Origin: Otatea glauca
Lineage: Eukaryota; Streptophyta; Magnoliopsida; Poales; Poaceae
Assembly: GCA_036346275.1 (NCBI GenBank)
Contig: CM070723.1
Span: 7,316,001-7,380,000 of the forward strand
Direction of reading: 5' to 3'
Length of the DNA: 64,000 nucleotides
Below, piece by piece: positions 11,647 to 22,319 of this stretch. The position numbers and the translations under genes are program-made. Positions within the stretch are counted from its first letter, which is position 1; each line of letters begins with the position of its first letter. The notes under the pieces were generated by a model. The model searched no databases, was not told the DNA's origin, and saw nothing but the letters and a program-made list of their open reading frames with translations.

Positions 11647-13586
11647 TGTAAGGGCCAAGTTGGCCTAGAGGGGGGTGGGGGTGAACAGACAACTTTAAAA
11701 CTTTTAATTCTTATGGAAAAATTTTCTCAACAAAAATAGTAACAGAAACAATTAGTATAAAGATTCAGCACTGCTCTGTTTAAGTATGATTTATATGGAG
11801 AAGAGTTTGAATGAGAACTGACAATAAGTGGAACAAACAAAGATAAACCAATAACAGGAAGACTTAAAGATTTTTTCACCGAGGTTCAGAGCTAAAACTC
11901 CTACGTCCCCGTTAGAGCACTTCTTCAGAATTATAGCTTAACCAAAAGCATTTCTTCATATGTATTGCTCCACCAAATAGCCAATCTCAATGGCTTTTGA
12001 TTTTTCACTATCTTGACTCTTCCACCACTCCAGTGAGGTGAGTCTCAACCTTTCACAGCAATGATGGCCTTCCACAGTCTCTGTTGGATAGGTCGCACCA
12101 ACAACTTCTCCAACCGTCTAGAAACAGCTAGTTCCAAGAGTAATAGACTATCCACAAGCCTTGTCTCTTGGTTCAGTAGCTAGATGCAAACTAGACTTAG
12201 CTTGGAGCAAGAACTCTAAATATTCAGAATGAATGTTTGTATTTTATGACTTGAAGCTCAAACTCTTTGATAGAATGAAGGCTTAGGAATACAAGAGATC
12301 AAAGAGTTGTAATTGATTTGAAAGATATCAACGGTGTTCAGGGTGTCAAGAATGTATATATGCAAAGCTCTATATCTATTTTGTGAACCCAAGCACTCTA
12401 TATATAGAGCCTGAACAGAAATAACCGTTGTACCTGCCATTTGCCCGTTGGGGGTTGGTAAGATAGATGGGGTAGGTCAACTACTGCCCTTTTTATAAGA
12501 TTTTAAGGTGTATGAGTCATAAGTCGAAATACACACACACGCCGGACTGCAAATGTTAGTCTGGGGTACATAAGATTGGAGAAGCATTATTGTACTCAAG
12601 TGTGACCTATTTGCGCCGGACCGAAAATAACGCTCCGTCGTATACATGTACTAGTCAAGGAAGTTTGTGCCGGACTGAAAATATTGGTCTGATATACACA
12701 TACTTTGTTTTATTTGGATACCAACAAACAATATTTGCGCCGGACCGAAAAAGTTGGTCCGGCGTACACATACCTTGATCTACTTGAGTACCAGCGAACA
12801 ACGTTTGCGCCGGACTAAAAAAGTTGGTCCGGCGTATATGGGAAAATAGTTGGTTTTATCTGAGTGAAGTTTGTTTGCGCCGGACCGAAAAAGTTGGTCC
12901 GGCGTACACATAGAATTTTGGTCCGCAATAAACGTCATATTCCTGATTAAGATTTGAGCAAAATAATTCTTAACACAGACTAGAAATTTATTCAAAGTGA
13001 AAATATAACATATGCCAGACTGAATTTAAGAAAGAATTCAGATTGGTCCGACGTGAACGGCGTACGCTCGGTCAAAAAGATCAAAGAATAGTTCTTAGCG
13101 TTGGACTGAAAAAGTCAGTCCGACGTACATGGAGTGTGCTCGGTTAAAAAGAATCTGAAGAGAACTCTTAGCGCCGGACTGAAAAAGTCTGTCCGGCGTA
13201 TATGGTGTGCGCTCAGTTAGGATTTGAACTTTGATTTCTTGAGTGCCTAACAAGATGTTTGGTTCGAGAGAGAACTATTTTTTGGCTAAGAAAGGGAATA
13301 TCTGGATTTTTGAAAGGGAGATATGAAATGTCCTATGCTCCAAGTAATCTTAGTGATTTTGCACATGAACCAAGATCATTTCTTATGTATAATCCCTCTT
13401 AATAGTACGGTGATTCTAGCTAAATGGCTTGAATCAACTCCTAAGCTAAAACTAGAAACAAACACTTTAGCCTTGATTTTCAAATACGGTTGTTGTCGGC
13501 TTCTACTTAGTATCCTTTTTTATCATCAACACCAGAACCTACACAATAAGCATAATTGACAAAAATAGAAGGGTTAGATGCTCTCA
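11647..13586 (-). repeat. 5' LTR of Copia M
   Basis: About 1940 bp, TG...CA. The core promoter is probably the palindromic 'ctctatatatagag' near 12396. Upstream of it in transcription sense (12600-13210) are about eight imperfect palindromes of the type 'gccggaccgaaaaagt' followed by 'tggtccggcgta'. Such conserved LTR palindrome arrays are known for Sireviruses. Confidence 0.9.
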
Positions 13587-13591
13587 TGGTG

Positions 13592-13728
13592 GAGGTGGCC
13601 TCGTCGGCTACGACGGCGCTGAACGACGCCGTGGACTAGTGGAAACATGTGAACAATCGCCGCTTTGGCATGTCCGCATCTTCCACGCCCTCGCGGTTCT
13701 CTACAGCCTCATCTCGGCCATCGCGCTT
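13592..13728 (+). pseudogene. Captured exon of an unrecognised gene, right part
   Basis: Continues the frame of 1628-1775 once the Copia and one target duplication are set aside. It ends in a hydrophobic stretch (IFHALAVLYSLISAIAL) that looks like a membrane segment. The next bases are GTAAGC, a good splice donor in phase 0. The combined ORF is about 95 codons with no stop. I do not recognise the source gene. It probably became a fragment when the CACTA acquired it and was later split by Copia M. Confidence 0.5.
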
Positions 13729-14536
13729 GTAAGCCCGACCCTACCCCCAATACGTTCTAATCTATGTCATGTGGATCCAATTGGGCGATTGTATCTGTTT
13801 TGATTGTTTTGCCTCGATTGCAAGCGTTGGCTTGATCTGTCGTTGCTCGATTTTGAACTCGGGGATTGTGCAATGAATCGAGAGGCTGAGCCATGAGCGT
13901 TGCCAAAAAAAGGATTAAATTTCTGGAGCTTAATTTCTCTTGTAGGTCCAATTGATCATAATCGAGTGTAGGGTGCTGGGTGCCAGAGTACAGGTGGACG
14001 ACACAGAAGGTGTTTAATGTCCTAAACTTCCTTGTGAATAGAGGTGGGTAAAGCATTGTGCTTTTTGCTTTGCTTCTGTTGGGTGTTTTCTTTAGTTGAG
14101 TGATCTATGTGTATGCTTGCTATTTGTGCTTGCAGTGTGGTCCATCATGTTTGTGCTGCGGCATGACCTTTTGAGTTGGCACATGTAAATTATTAACTTT
14201 CTGCACCCCCATGAGATTACTTGATAGTTGATATGCATGGATTTCAGATAATTATATGGTTGGTTTTGTGGTGGAAACCAGTTCGAGTTATGGTCATATT
14301 GTCGAAGATGTTCTTTGTAGGTAAAATGCTTGCTTACTTTCCCTTCTCCATCCACCCATATGTTTTCCAATGTAAAAGTAGAGCATCATGGACGTATCTA
14401 TCTTGACATGCCATATAGTGCTAGTTTTCAACTAGTAAAAGTATTACCTAACTTTTTTAAAAAAATTATGAATATTATCTAACTTGAGAAGTTATGGAAA
14501 GCATTATTCAATCCACTGTGGAGAGTGGACCAGGCA
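13729..14536 (+). other. Intron-like sequence inside the CACTA
   Basis: T-rich, non-coding sequence right after the splice donor at 13729. No ORF on either strand is convincing. It fits intron sequence carried with the captured exon. Confidence 0.4.
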
Positions 14537-16305
14537 GGGATTCAAATTTCGTTTTGGTTGAAATTTCGCCGGTGACTGAAATCCAATTTTTTTGGCAAAT
14601 TCTCGTTATTTATGATGAAATCCGGTCGAAATTTAAAAAGCAAAATTCAAATCAGAAATTTTTCGGAACGAAATTTCGCCCGAAATTTTGGTAAATTTCA
14701 ACTGAACGAAAAGTAGTTCGAATGATGTCTAAAAATTTTGAACTTTTTTTGGAGGTTCCTGACACATCAGTTATGTTTTCATAAAAAATTCATATGATTA
14801 TCAAGTTTTATGAATTTTTAAAAATTCAAACATTTCTACTATCCCGATAAAACGCTGACCGGTAAGTTTGAACCAAATGAAAAATGGTACAAACCATGTT
14901 AGAAATTTTTTAATTTTTGTGTATGGTTCTGATGCATTAATAATGTTCCCATAAAATTTTCAGATGATTATAAAGCTTTATGAGTTTTTAAAAGTTCAGA
15001 CAGTGCTACTATCCTGTTAAAAGCCTTACCGGCAAATTTGAACAAAATAAAAAATAGTTCAAACCACGTTAGAATTTTTTTTATTTTTTTGAATGGTTCA
15101 TATGTATCATTAATGTTTATATAAATTTTTTATATAATTATCATACGTAAAGAATTTTTAAAAATTCTGACAGTGCTACGTCCTGATAAAAGCCTGACGA
15201 TCAATATATAGATTTTCTTTAGGAATCAAAAAATGCTTTGAATTTTTGAAAATTTTAAAGAAGGGTGATAAGGAAATTATTAAGATCTCATAAAAATTAT
15301 GAATCATGATCACACTCCAGTAAATTTATAAAATTCTTACAAGGCACTGTGCCATTTATGTTCTTTCTCTTTTTTGATTTTGAAATATAACAAATGAAGT
15401 TCAATGCTTACATAGATTTGATTGAGCAAATAAAAAAAGTTGAAAAGTTTATAGAATGGTACTAAAGCAATTATTAAGCTCTCATAAAAAAATTTAATTC
15501 GGTTTTTCAACAAATTTTCATGGTAGATGACTTTCTTAAGGGTTATTGGACCAAATTCGGCCATAAAAGTTTAAAAACCGGTTAAAAATTCCGAGATTTG
15601 GTGAGAGATTCGGCGAGATCTTGTCAATTATGAACGACTGTCAAAAGGTCTTCCGAGGTAGAAAAAGATGTAACTTTGATGTTAGGGCAGCAAGTTGAGA
15701 CGGCCTAGTTGGTCAAAGGCACTGGATAAGGTTCGGCCCCCAACAGGGGGCTTGCTTCTTGAGTTTTTAGGCTACTACTACTGGTAACCTGCTATCCCAT
15801 TCCATATAGCAAAAAAAAATTGTGCTTCCAGGGGACTCGAACTTGCTCAGCCAAGGGCTCTACCAAATGAGCTAAGCTAGAATTGCTTCCTGGGTTTTTT
15901 GTGTGCTACTAGTCTACTATTTGTTATCCCATTCGCTGCTACAAAAAAACAAATTGTGCTGCCAGGAGGACGGTGCTCTACCATCCCAGCCACACGGATT
16001 GTTGTCCATGGGCTGCGAGGACGGCGCTTGGATGCGAACGGCGAGGACGGCGCTTGCAGGATGGACCATTGGTAGTTGGACGCGGACCGGCGAGGACGGC
16101 GCTCGGAGGATCCCATAGCTCCATGCTGCTGAGATAGAGCGGGACTCGGAACCCGGGTTGCTCGGTTGAGAACTCGCTCTCTTAACCAGGTGGGCCGAAC
16201 TTCCATTATCAAATTTTTTCATTTCGCCGAAGCTTTGAATCTTGTCACAGACCGAAATTCCAGATTTTGCCAGAATTTTCTGAGATTTCGCCTAAAATTT
16301 GAACC
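14537..16305. mobile_element. Possible TIR element inside the captured intron
   Basis: The left end (GGGATTCAAATTTCG) and the inverse of the right end (GGTTCAAATTTTAGG) are similar. The flanks share a loose word ('tggaccaggcag' and 'tggaaccaggag'). Between them is AT-rich sequence with repeated 'gaaatttcg' and three diverged copies of an 'aaaccatgttagaaatttt' / 'tgctactatcctg' unit (14700-15200). Superfamily and exact ends are uncertain; the duplication is imperfect. Confidence 0.35.
15755..16205 (-). repeat. Two tRNA-like, SINE-like sequences
   Basis: On the minus strand 15825-15885 has a box-A-like word (tagctcatttggtagagc) and a box-B-like word (gttcgagtccc), but too little sequence between them for a tRNA. 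A second unit at 16125-16200 has 'cacctggttaagagagcg' and 'gggttccgagtcccgc'. Both are followed by a similar tail containing 'caatttttttttgc' or 'caatttgtttttttgt' and 'atgggata'. A shared tail after a tRNA-like head suggests a tRNA-derived SINE. The second copy holds an extra 'gaggacggcgct' repeat block (about 15966-16105). Confidence 0.4.
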
Positions 16306-16835
16306 ATGGAACCAGGAGAAGTAGGAATAAGAAAATTCTGTTAAGTAAACTTTAGAAACCGTCTTCGCATGACCTTCATTCATCGTATCTGTTAATGGTC
16401 AGGGATACAACTTAAATACCACATGTTAAGTAAATTTGAGACGCAGTGCAATTTTTTTACTTTGTTAACACCTTGATTTGTTAAACTGGATATATTTACC
16501 ACTGAAAATCAAAACCCATTCTTTGTACTCTGTGACTACTGTTATGCAGCACTAAACAACTTATCATATTTTCTTTTACCTGTTTACTGCCGGTCTAAAT
16601 TTCATGCACAAATCTATATTGTAAACCTTTCAATTTGCAAAGTTCATATTAGGGCTAAATGTTAATATCTTGCATGATTGTAATTTTACTTTTATGATGT
16701 CATTTTTATGCTGCTACTATTCTCCCAGAAATTTTGTCTCCTTAGCGAATCCACCTTGTTTAGAGTTGGTTCATAGCTAGTTATATTTTGCCTCAGTGTT
16801 AATACATATCAATTTTTATGCTATTGGACTTGCAG
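16306..16835 (+). other. Intron-like sequence before the RWD exon
   Basis: AT-rich, no ORF. It ends in a usable 3' splice site (ttggacttgcag) at 16835. Confidence 0.45.
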
Positions 16836-16973
16836 TATCCAAAAGAACCACCTCATGTTTATGCTTTGGAAAGTAAGGGCCTTGATCAGAGTCGACAGGC
16901 ATATCTTATTACCAGCATCCAGAACAAGTCTAAAGAGTTTTCCTACTATTCGATGCTCGTGACATTGTGTGAG
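16836..16973 (+). pseudogene. Captured exon of an RWD-domain, RNF25-like E3 ubiquitin ligase
   Basis: A 138-bp segment framed by AG at 16834-16835 and GT at 16974-16975, encoding 46 residues without a stop. It opens with YPKEPPHVYALESKGLD and ends SMLVTLCE, the pattern of the C-terminal half of the RWD domain in plant RNF25-like RING ligases, where YP.xPP and GLD..RQ motifs are conserved. Only this exon is visible; no RING domain follows before the CACTA end. It shares strand with the other captured exon, so both may come from one or two donor genes. Family assignment is from memory of the motif pattern. Confidence 0.6.
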
Positions 16974-16975
16974 GT

Positions 16976-17454
16976 ATTCCTTGTCTTCAACAAAACTTTT
17001 CTGTATCATAAACTCATAATGTTCTAGAGCATTTTGCATACTTATTACGTGTTAGTTGTAAATATCAATATTTGTATTTTTTTTACAGTGCCCAAATTGC
17101 TACCATATATGGCTAGACTTGATTTAGTTTATTGCTTACTCAATATTCATATGGGAAGGGAAGGGACTAAGATATAGTGCCATCAAAATAATTGTGAACT
17201 TCACTGGTGCTCTTCAAATTATGAAGTGTGATATCTTTATGGAAGCATCAGATGATATTTTCTGCTTGAAATGTTGTTAGATGAATTGTAAGTTACTTTT
17301 GATTGTACTAAGTGATGAATAGAGCAAAAATGACACCAGGTTTGTGTGTATAAACAAAATTGTGTCAAAATTTCGTAACTCACAAACTTTTTGTGTCTGA
17401 ATTTCGTAACTCACAAACAATTACAACCACCCGAAGCCTTACTACAATTTTGTA
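16976..17454. other. Non-coding CACTA interior
   Basis: AT-rich, intron-like, no ORF. Near 17360-17420 the sentence-like unit 'gtgtcaaaatttcgtaactcac' is present twice in tandem with small changes. Confidence 0.4.
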
Positions 17455-17761
17455 GTGATATATGTTTTATAGTGCTGAACCAGTGTGTGATCACAAACGA
17501 TGATTTATGTAAGAATCGTATAAACACTTATCATATACGATTCTTGCTATATATCACAGGAAAGAACCGTTTGTGATAAGAGTATATCACAGATGGTTCT
17601 TTCCAAAAACCATTTGTGATAGGGACACATCACAGACGGTTTAAAAACCGAACCGTCTGAGATGTGACATTGTTATCACTGACACTTGGTTACAAATGGT
17701 TCGAAAAACCTTTTGTGATGATGGTTCCGAACCATCTATGATGTCATTTTATGTAGTAGTG
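17455..17761. repeat. CACTA right terminus and subterminal repeats
   Basis: At least eight words of the TATCACAGATGGTT / AACCATTTGTGATA type in both orientations, ending in the terminal 'tgtagtagtg'. They mirror the left subterminal zone. Confidence 0.75.
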
Positions 17762-20700
17762 AGTCTTCCATGATTGTGAGTACCATGTCATCTCAATGCC
17801 ATTCTCTAGCATATAATCTGAAATAAACACCTTCCAACAAATGTCTCCAATTCATTCCTTTTTTTAAAATAATAAAACATCTAACTTGTGTTAGTTCACC
17901 AAGTCTCCCATGACCGCGAGCACGACTTTTCAAAAAGATTTAAACTCTACAGAGGTGTACAACTTTACCTCTAAGTCATGACCTTTTCTTTTTACTACTA
18001 TTTTCACGCTCCTTTGGCTTGTGGCCAGAATGATCATGATGAAAATCTTTACATTATCTAGGTTAACTTTGCACCAGCCCGGTGACGACAAACCCTTCCC
18101 ATGACGGCAGAAAATATTTGTACACCCATTATACTCACTTTCCCATTATAGCAAGGTGTACACCGTTATAATGGTATGTAGAAATGTAACAGCCTCAAAA
18201 TTATAAAATAAATAAAAAGAAATTAAAAAGTCTTTTGTGTATTATTTCTGAATTTCTTGAATTTTCTGGATTTAATGAGTATTCTTTTGGCTTTTCTTTA
18301 ATACAAGAAAGTGAATTAAAGAATATAGTAAAATGGTAAAAGTAAAAAGTAAAAATTCCAAATCAACAAAAATTTACCAAAGTCATAAAAAAAATCTAAG
18401 GGCTCTCCACAGCCAGTTTAAGTTGGTGGAAGAGCTGGATTAAATAAAATAATATTTAATCAAAGCCAATCATGTGAAAAGAAAGTCAGGGTAAAATGGT
18501 AAAAGAATTTTGTAAAAATCTCTAGAAGTTATCCTGGATCAAGAGTTTTACCCTGCTGACATAAGCACAGTAGTAACCTCCAGTAAAAATATCAAGAATT
18601 TAATAATTCATTTTATAATTTTAAAAATTCAAAAACAGTGAGGAAATAAATTGAAAAATAATAATGTCAGAATTATTAAAAATTAAATATTAATAAATAA
18701 AATCTGACAATTTTAAAGAAGATATATAACACTATTTCAGACCTCCATAAAAAGTTTTAAAAAATATTAATTTCATTTAGAATATAAATTAAATGAAAAA
18801 CAGAATTAACAGAACAACAATAGCCTCATTGTCAGAATTAATTAAAATTTTACATGCATCATAAAATGGTGAAAATTTTACATTAGTCTTTTAATTCCCT
18901 TTAAGACCTAGGATAAAATATTTATAAATTTTTGAGTCGTTTTGTCTGACGAAAACCCCGTAGAAACCCTGTTCTGTCCCGAGCCTTCGCCCGAGTTCTT
19001 CGGTTTCCCTCGCTGACAGGTGGGGCCGTTGTGTCAGCCACTCGACACGTGCACAGTCGCTGCCAGCTCGCCCCCATGCATCAGCCTCCTTCTCGCGCGT
19101 TCATTCCCCTCTCTGCTCTCTCTCGCCGGCGCCAGCGCAGAGACGACCGAGCCGTCTCGGTCTCTCGTCATCAGGCTTTATGGCGACTCGTCGCCCTATT
19201 TAAGCATCGCGCATCGCCTCAGCCGACCGAGTCTTCTCCCAGTTGCCTTCGCCCGCCGCCGTTCTCTCTTTTCTTCCCCCGCTCCGGGGAAAACCGTGAA
19301 AAGGAAAAATCGCGCATTCGCCTCCACAGCCAATTTCAGCCCAAACCATCTCAGCCGAAGCCTCCTCACGTCGCCAGGAGTCATTCCCCGCCATTGGGTC
19401 AAGCTTTCCTCTCCCGGCGAGCCACCGCACCGTGCTTTTCCTTCCGCCACAGCCACGCACGGTGAGAACTCATCTCCTTCCCTCATTCTTTTGAAAAAGT
19501 TGAAAAATGAAGTCAGTAGATCATGCTGGTGCTTACCCTTGTGATCTTCAAGTGCGGGAAGGACTAATTATGCCGATTCGCCGTTCGGCCATGGCAACCA
19601 CCACAGCCGCACGGTGGCGCTCCTCTTTTCTTTGTAGACGATAACCAATAAGGTACTCCCTAGCTGCGAACGAACCCAGTGAAGCTCACCTTGCCTTTCT
19701 CTTAGCTCGCAGCACCCTCCTTCTTCCGCGCCGTCGAACGGTCATGGCCATCGCCGCCTCCTTCCGGTGGCACGCCGCTTCAGGCCACCTCAGGCCGAAC
19801 CGCTACCACCCTCGTGTGTGCGCGAACGCCCTGAACCTCAAGGTGGAACCCATTCCACCTCGGAGAGCCTCCTCCGTCGCTGGCGAGCTTCGCCTGTAGC
19901 CGCCGCCGCACCCCGCTGGTTGAACCGCCCTTTTCGGCCATCTCCGGTCGCCGCGCCGCCACCAACGTGTGCGCACGGTCGTGCTGATGCTCAGAGCGAA
20001 ACCCATTCTGCCGCTCTGGCACCGGTTCGCCCGGCGCGGCTTCGGCCGTCGCCGCCTCGCTCTGGTCACCGCCAAGCGGGCCCGAAGCCGCCACCGCGCT
20101 AAGCCGAAGTCGCGCCTGCGGACCGCATGTCGGTCGCGTGTCGCGTGTCGCGTGTCGCCGCCGATGGCTTCCGCCTGTCAACCACCACGTCACAGCATCC
20201 GCTGCGAGCCGCATGCGTCGACCTCATTGTCACAGACGCCACCACGCCCAGATTGGCCCGGCTCATCAGCGCCTCGACGCGGTTTCGCCGAAAAGGGAAA
20301 GCGCGTTTTCCCAGTGAAAGCGTACTTTCCATTTTCGGCAGTTTTCTAATTTTTAGTATTTTTCAAAACCTAGAGTATTCAAACTTGAATATCTTTTGAA
20401 CTAATTGTCCAAATTTGATGAAATAAATTTATCAATTCATCTAAAATCATATAGATTCAGAATATGCAAAAATATTTCAGAATTGAATTTTATTTGAATT
20501 TTGAATTTAAATTCAAAGTAAGAGTTAGAAATCTGTCATACATGAAAATGTTGCAAATGACCACCAAATTTAGTAAAATAATTTTTTAGACTCCTTGTAA
20601 CCTCAGAAACCAGAATATGTAAAAATACTTAGGGTTTGTTATAATAAAATTTAAGTTATTAAAAATGTGGTAAAATAATGCAATAATGATTCAAATAGAT

Positions 20701-20846
20701 TAAATCTTTAAATTGCAAATCAAAACAAATACTTCATGTAACCATTTCTGAATTTGTGAAGTTATTTTATTTGAATATTTCCATCTGATTTCTTTTTTGC
20801 CCTATTGAAATTTTGTATTTGTTATATGTTGCCATACGACGTGTAG

Positions 20847-20906
20847 AACCCGACGAATCCGGTACATTCGACGAACAGGAGTTCGAAGTCGAGGATAGTC
20901 AACAAG
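20847..20906 (+). other. LTR-resident acidic exon, copy A (upstream exon)
   Basis: 60 bp between GTGTAG and the non-canonical donor AAG|GCAAGC. The frame gives EPDESGTFDEQEF and further acidic residues ending QQ. The length is a multiple of three; the phase is 1 at both ends. Matching exons are at 32538-32597 (B, 60 bp), 40279-40341 (C, 63 bp), 27380-27448 (G, 69 bp) and 23907-23978 (E, 72 bp). No start codon is seen, so translation would have to begin in an upstream exon. Confidence 0.45.
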
Positions 20907-22098
20907 GCAAGCACCCTTTGATCATATTGATCCCAGTTTACAAATGTTTTCATTAAATGTTTTACTGCATACTTTATTTTATTAAAGTCTGCTATATTAC
21001 GGGTAATGGTAGTAGTACCAGTAACTTTATAGAACTTCCTTGATAAGTAGAAAATTGTGAACCTTGATAACCCTAGAATGACGTAGACAATATGTGATGT
21101 CAATTTGGGTTACTCACATTTAGTAACTTTCTTAGCCATGCTCAAATGAACATACAACCATGACGCGATTAAAGATGTTGGTTATGACATTTAAAATGAG
21201 TATGACCATTTTTATGGTTGGTATTTTGGTTGGAAAATAAAAATAAAACTATGGTTTAGATGCGGGCAATTAATGGCAATAGCCGGGAGTGCATGTCCTT
21301 GCACGTAGTGTAGGGTGGAGATTATTGCCCGTGTCGAGTTAAGGACCGAACTATGGGTTGTTTTCAGGCCAAGAAATTATCATACAACCACAAGTACTGG
21401 TATGGGACAACTCTAACTTATTAAGTTGTTTAAAACTAGCTTTGCACTTGGAAGGCCGGAGTAGTACGAGCTGTTTCTTAATGAATTGCTCGACGGGACG
21501 TCCACACTGAGGTGATCATGGATTAAATGTCTACCAATATACGGTGTACGCCATACTGTGGGTAGTTTCATCATTTCTATGCTCTGAGTTCTTACGCCAC
21601 AGAATGGGTTTATCGTCACCGTGCTGGTGCAAAGTTAGGATTAAATAATGTAACAGTTATAAAATGACTCTCTGCGGTACACCAAAGGAAGTGTGCAAAT
21701 ATCGATTGCTCAAAGAGTGTAAAACTAATCGATTAGCCGCATCCGCGGTAATGGACACTTGGTAAAGTCATCACATAGTTAGCAGTTTTGTTTATTTTCA
21801 TAAAATGCGCTTTCTACCGTGTGTTGGTGAACTCTACTGTGTGTCAGTAGAGTTGGTTTTGATTATGGTCATTTTACCCAGATTCGATTTTTTATTTTCT
21901 CGCACTTACTTATTATCGTTTTAATTAATACGCTGTTAAGCAAATTTTATTGCAATCTATTATTCTGTATTTACATTTCAAACTGGCTTTCTCCAAATTA
22001 ACCTTAGCTGTCCATTGAAATGACCTGCATGTATTTTAGGATTTGCAAAAGTCTTGCGAGTACGTAGGTACTCAACTTGCCTATGTTGATGTTTTTAG

Positions 22099-22172
22099 GT
22101 GAAGAATCAGATTACCCCGACGATTCATACGTTGATGCAGGACATGGGGAATTTAACGATGAATTTTTCTAA
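22099..22172 (+). other. LTR-resident acidic exon, copy A (terminal exon)
   Basis: Begins after a pyrimidine-rich acceptor (gtttttag) and reads in phase with the upstream exon across a 1192-bp GC-AG intron. It ends DAGHGEFNDEFF and a TAA. Counterparts are 22596-22672 (E, 77 bp), 59739-59812 (C, 74 bp, one internal TAG) and 867-937 (G, 71 bp, stop changed to TAT). All lengths leave the same remainder when divided by three. Confidence 0.45.
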
Positions 22173-22319
22173 GGTTTTTCCCTTGTCAGTTGCCTGTGGA
22201 ACAATGGGTTAAAAGGCATACTACAAGAAGTTGTCTCCACTGCCGTGTTTACTTTTGTATTGTAAAAATATTATGTAACCTTACTTCCGCTTTGTGTAAT
22301 AAAGTTTGTGTATGACTGT

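Larger units (their letters stand above)
1776..13586 (-). mobile_element. Copia LTR retrotransposon 'M', Sirevirus-like, nested in the CACTA
   Basis: Terminal TG...CA and a perfect 5-bp target duplication TGGTG (1771-1775 and 13587-13591). On the minus strand the order is 5' LTR, tRNA-iMet primer site, gag, protease, integrase, reverse transcriptase, RNase H, then an extra env-like ORF. This Copia order plus a third ORF, LTRs near 1.9 kb and LTR palindrome arrays is the pattern of the Sirevirus (SIRE/Maximus) lineage. Every coding region has stops or frameshifts. The 3' LTR and the sequence next to it, including any polypurine tract, are partly deleted, so it cannot move by itself. Confidence 0.9.
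1168..17761. mobile_element. Non-autonomous CACTA (En/Spm-type) transposon with captured gene fragments
   Basis: The left end reads CACTACTATGAAAA and the right end is the inverse of CACTACTACATAAAA. The 3-bp target duplication AGT is present on both sides (1165-1167 and 17762-17764). Both subterminal zones carry repeated TATCACAGAYGGTT / AACCRTTWGTGATA words in both orientations, as expected of CACTA elements. Without the nested Copia (1776-13586) the element is about 4.8 kb. I see no CACTA transposase, so it probably relied on a relative. The interior holds two plus-strand gene-derived segments (1628-13728 and 16836-16973). It sits inside LTR G. Confidence 0.85.

Noticed and set aside
13757..14406. 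Short ORFs on both strands between captured exons
   Set aside because: AT-rich intron-like sequence; no similarity or conserved motif visible.
15825..16200. Functional tRNA genes
   Set aside because: Box A and box B words are present, but spacing and acceptor stem do not form a tRNA; SINE-like origin is more likely.
19020..20400. Several ORFs of 60-174 codons on both strands in the GC-rich block of LTR A (and in B at 31015-31990, E at 24780-25920)
   Set aside because: They overlap on both strands, are not conserved between copies, partly lie upstream of the TATA box and follow from high GC with few stops.
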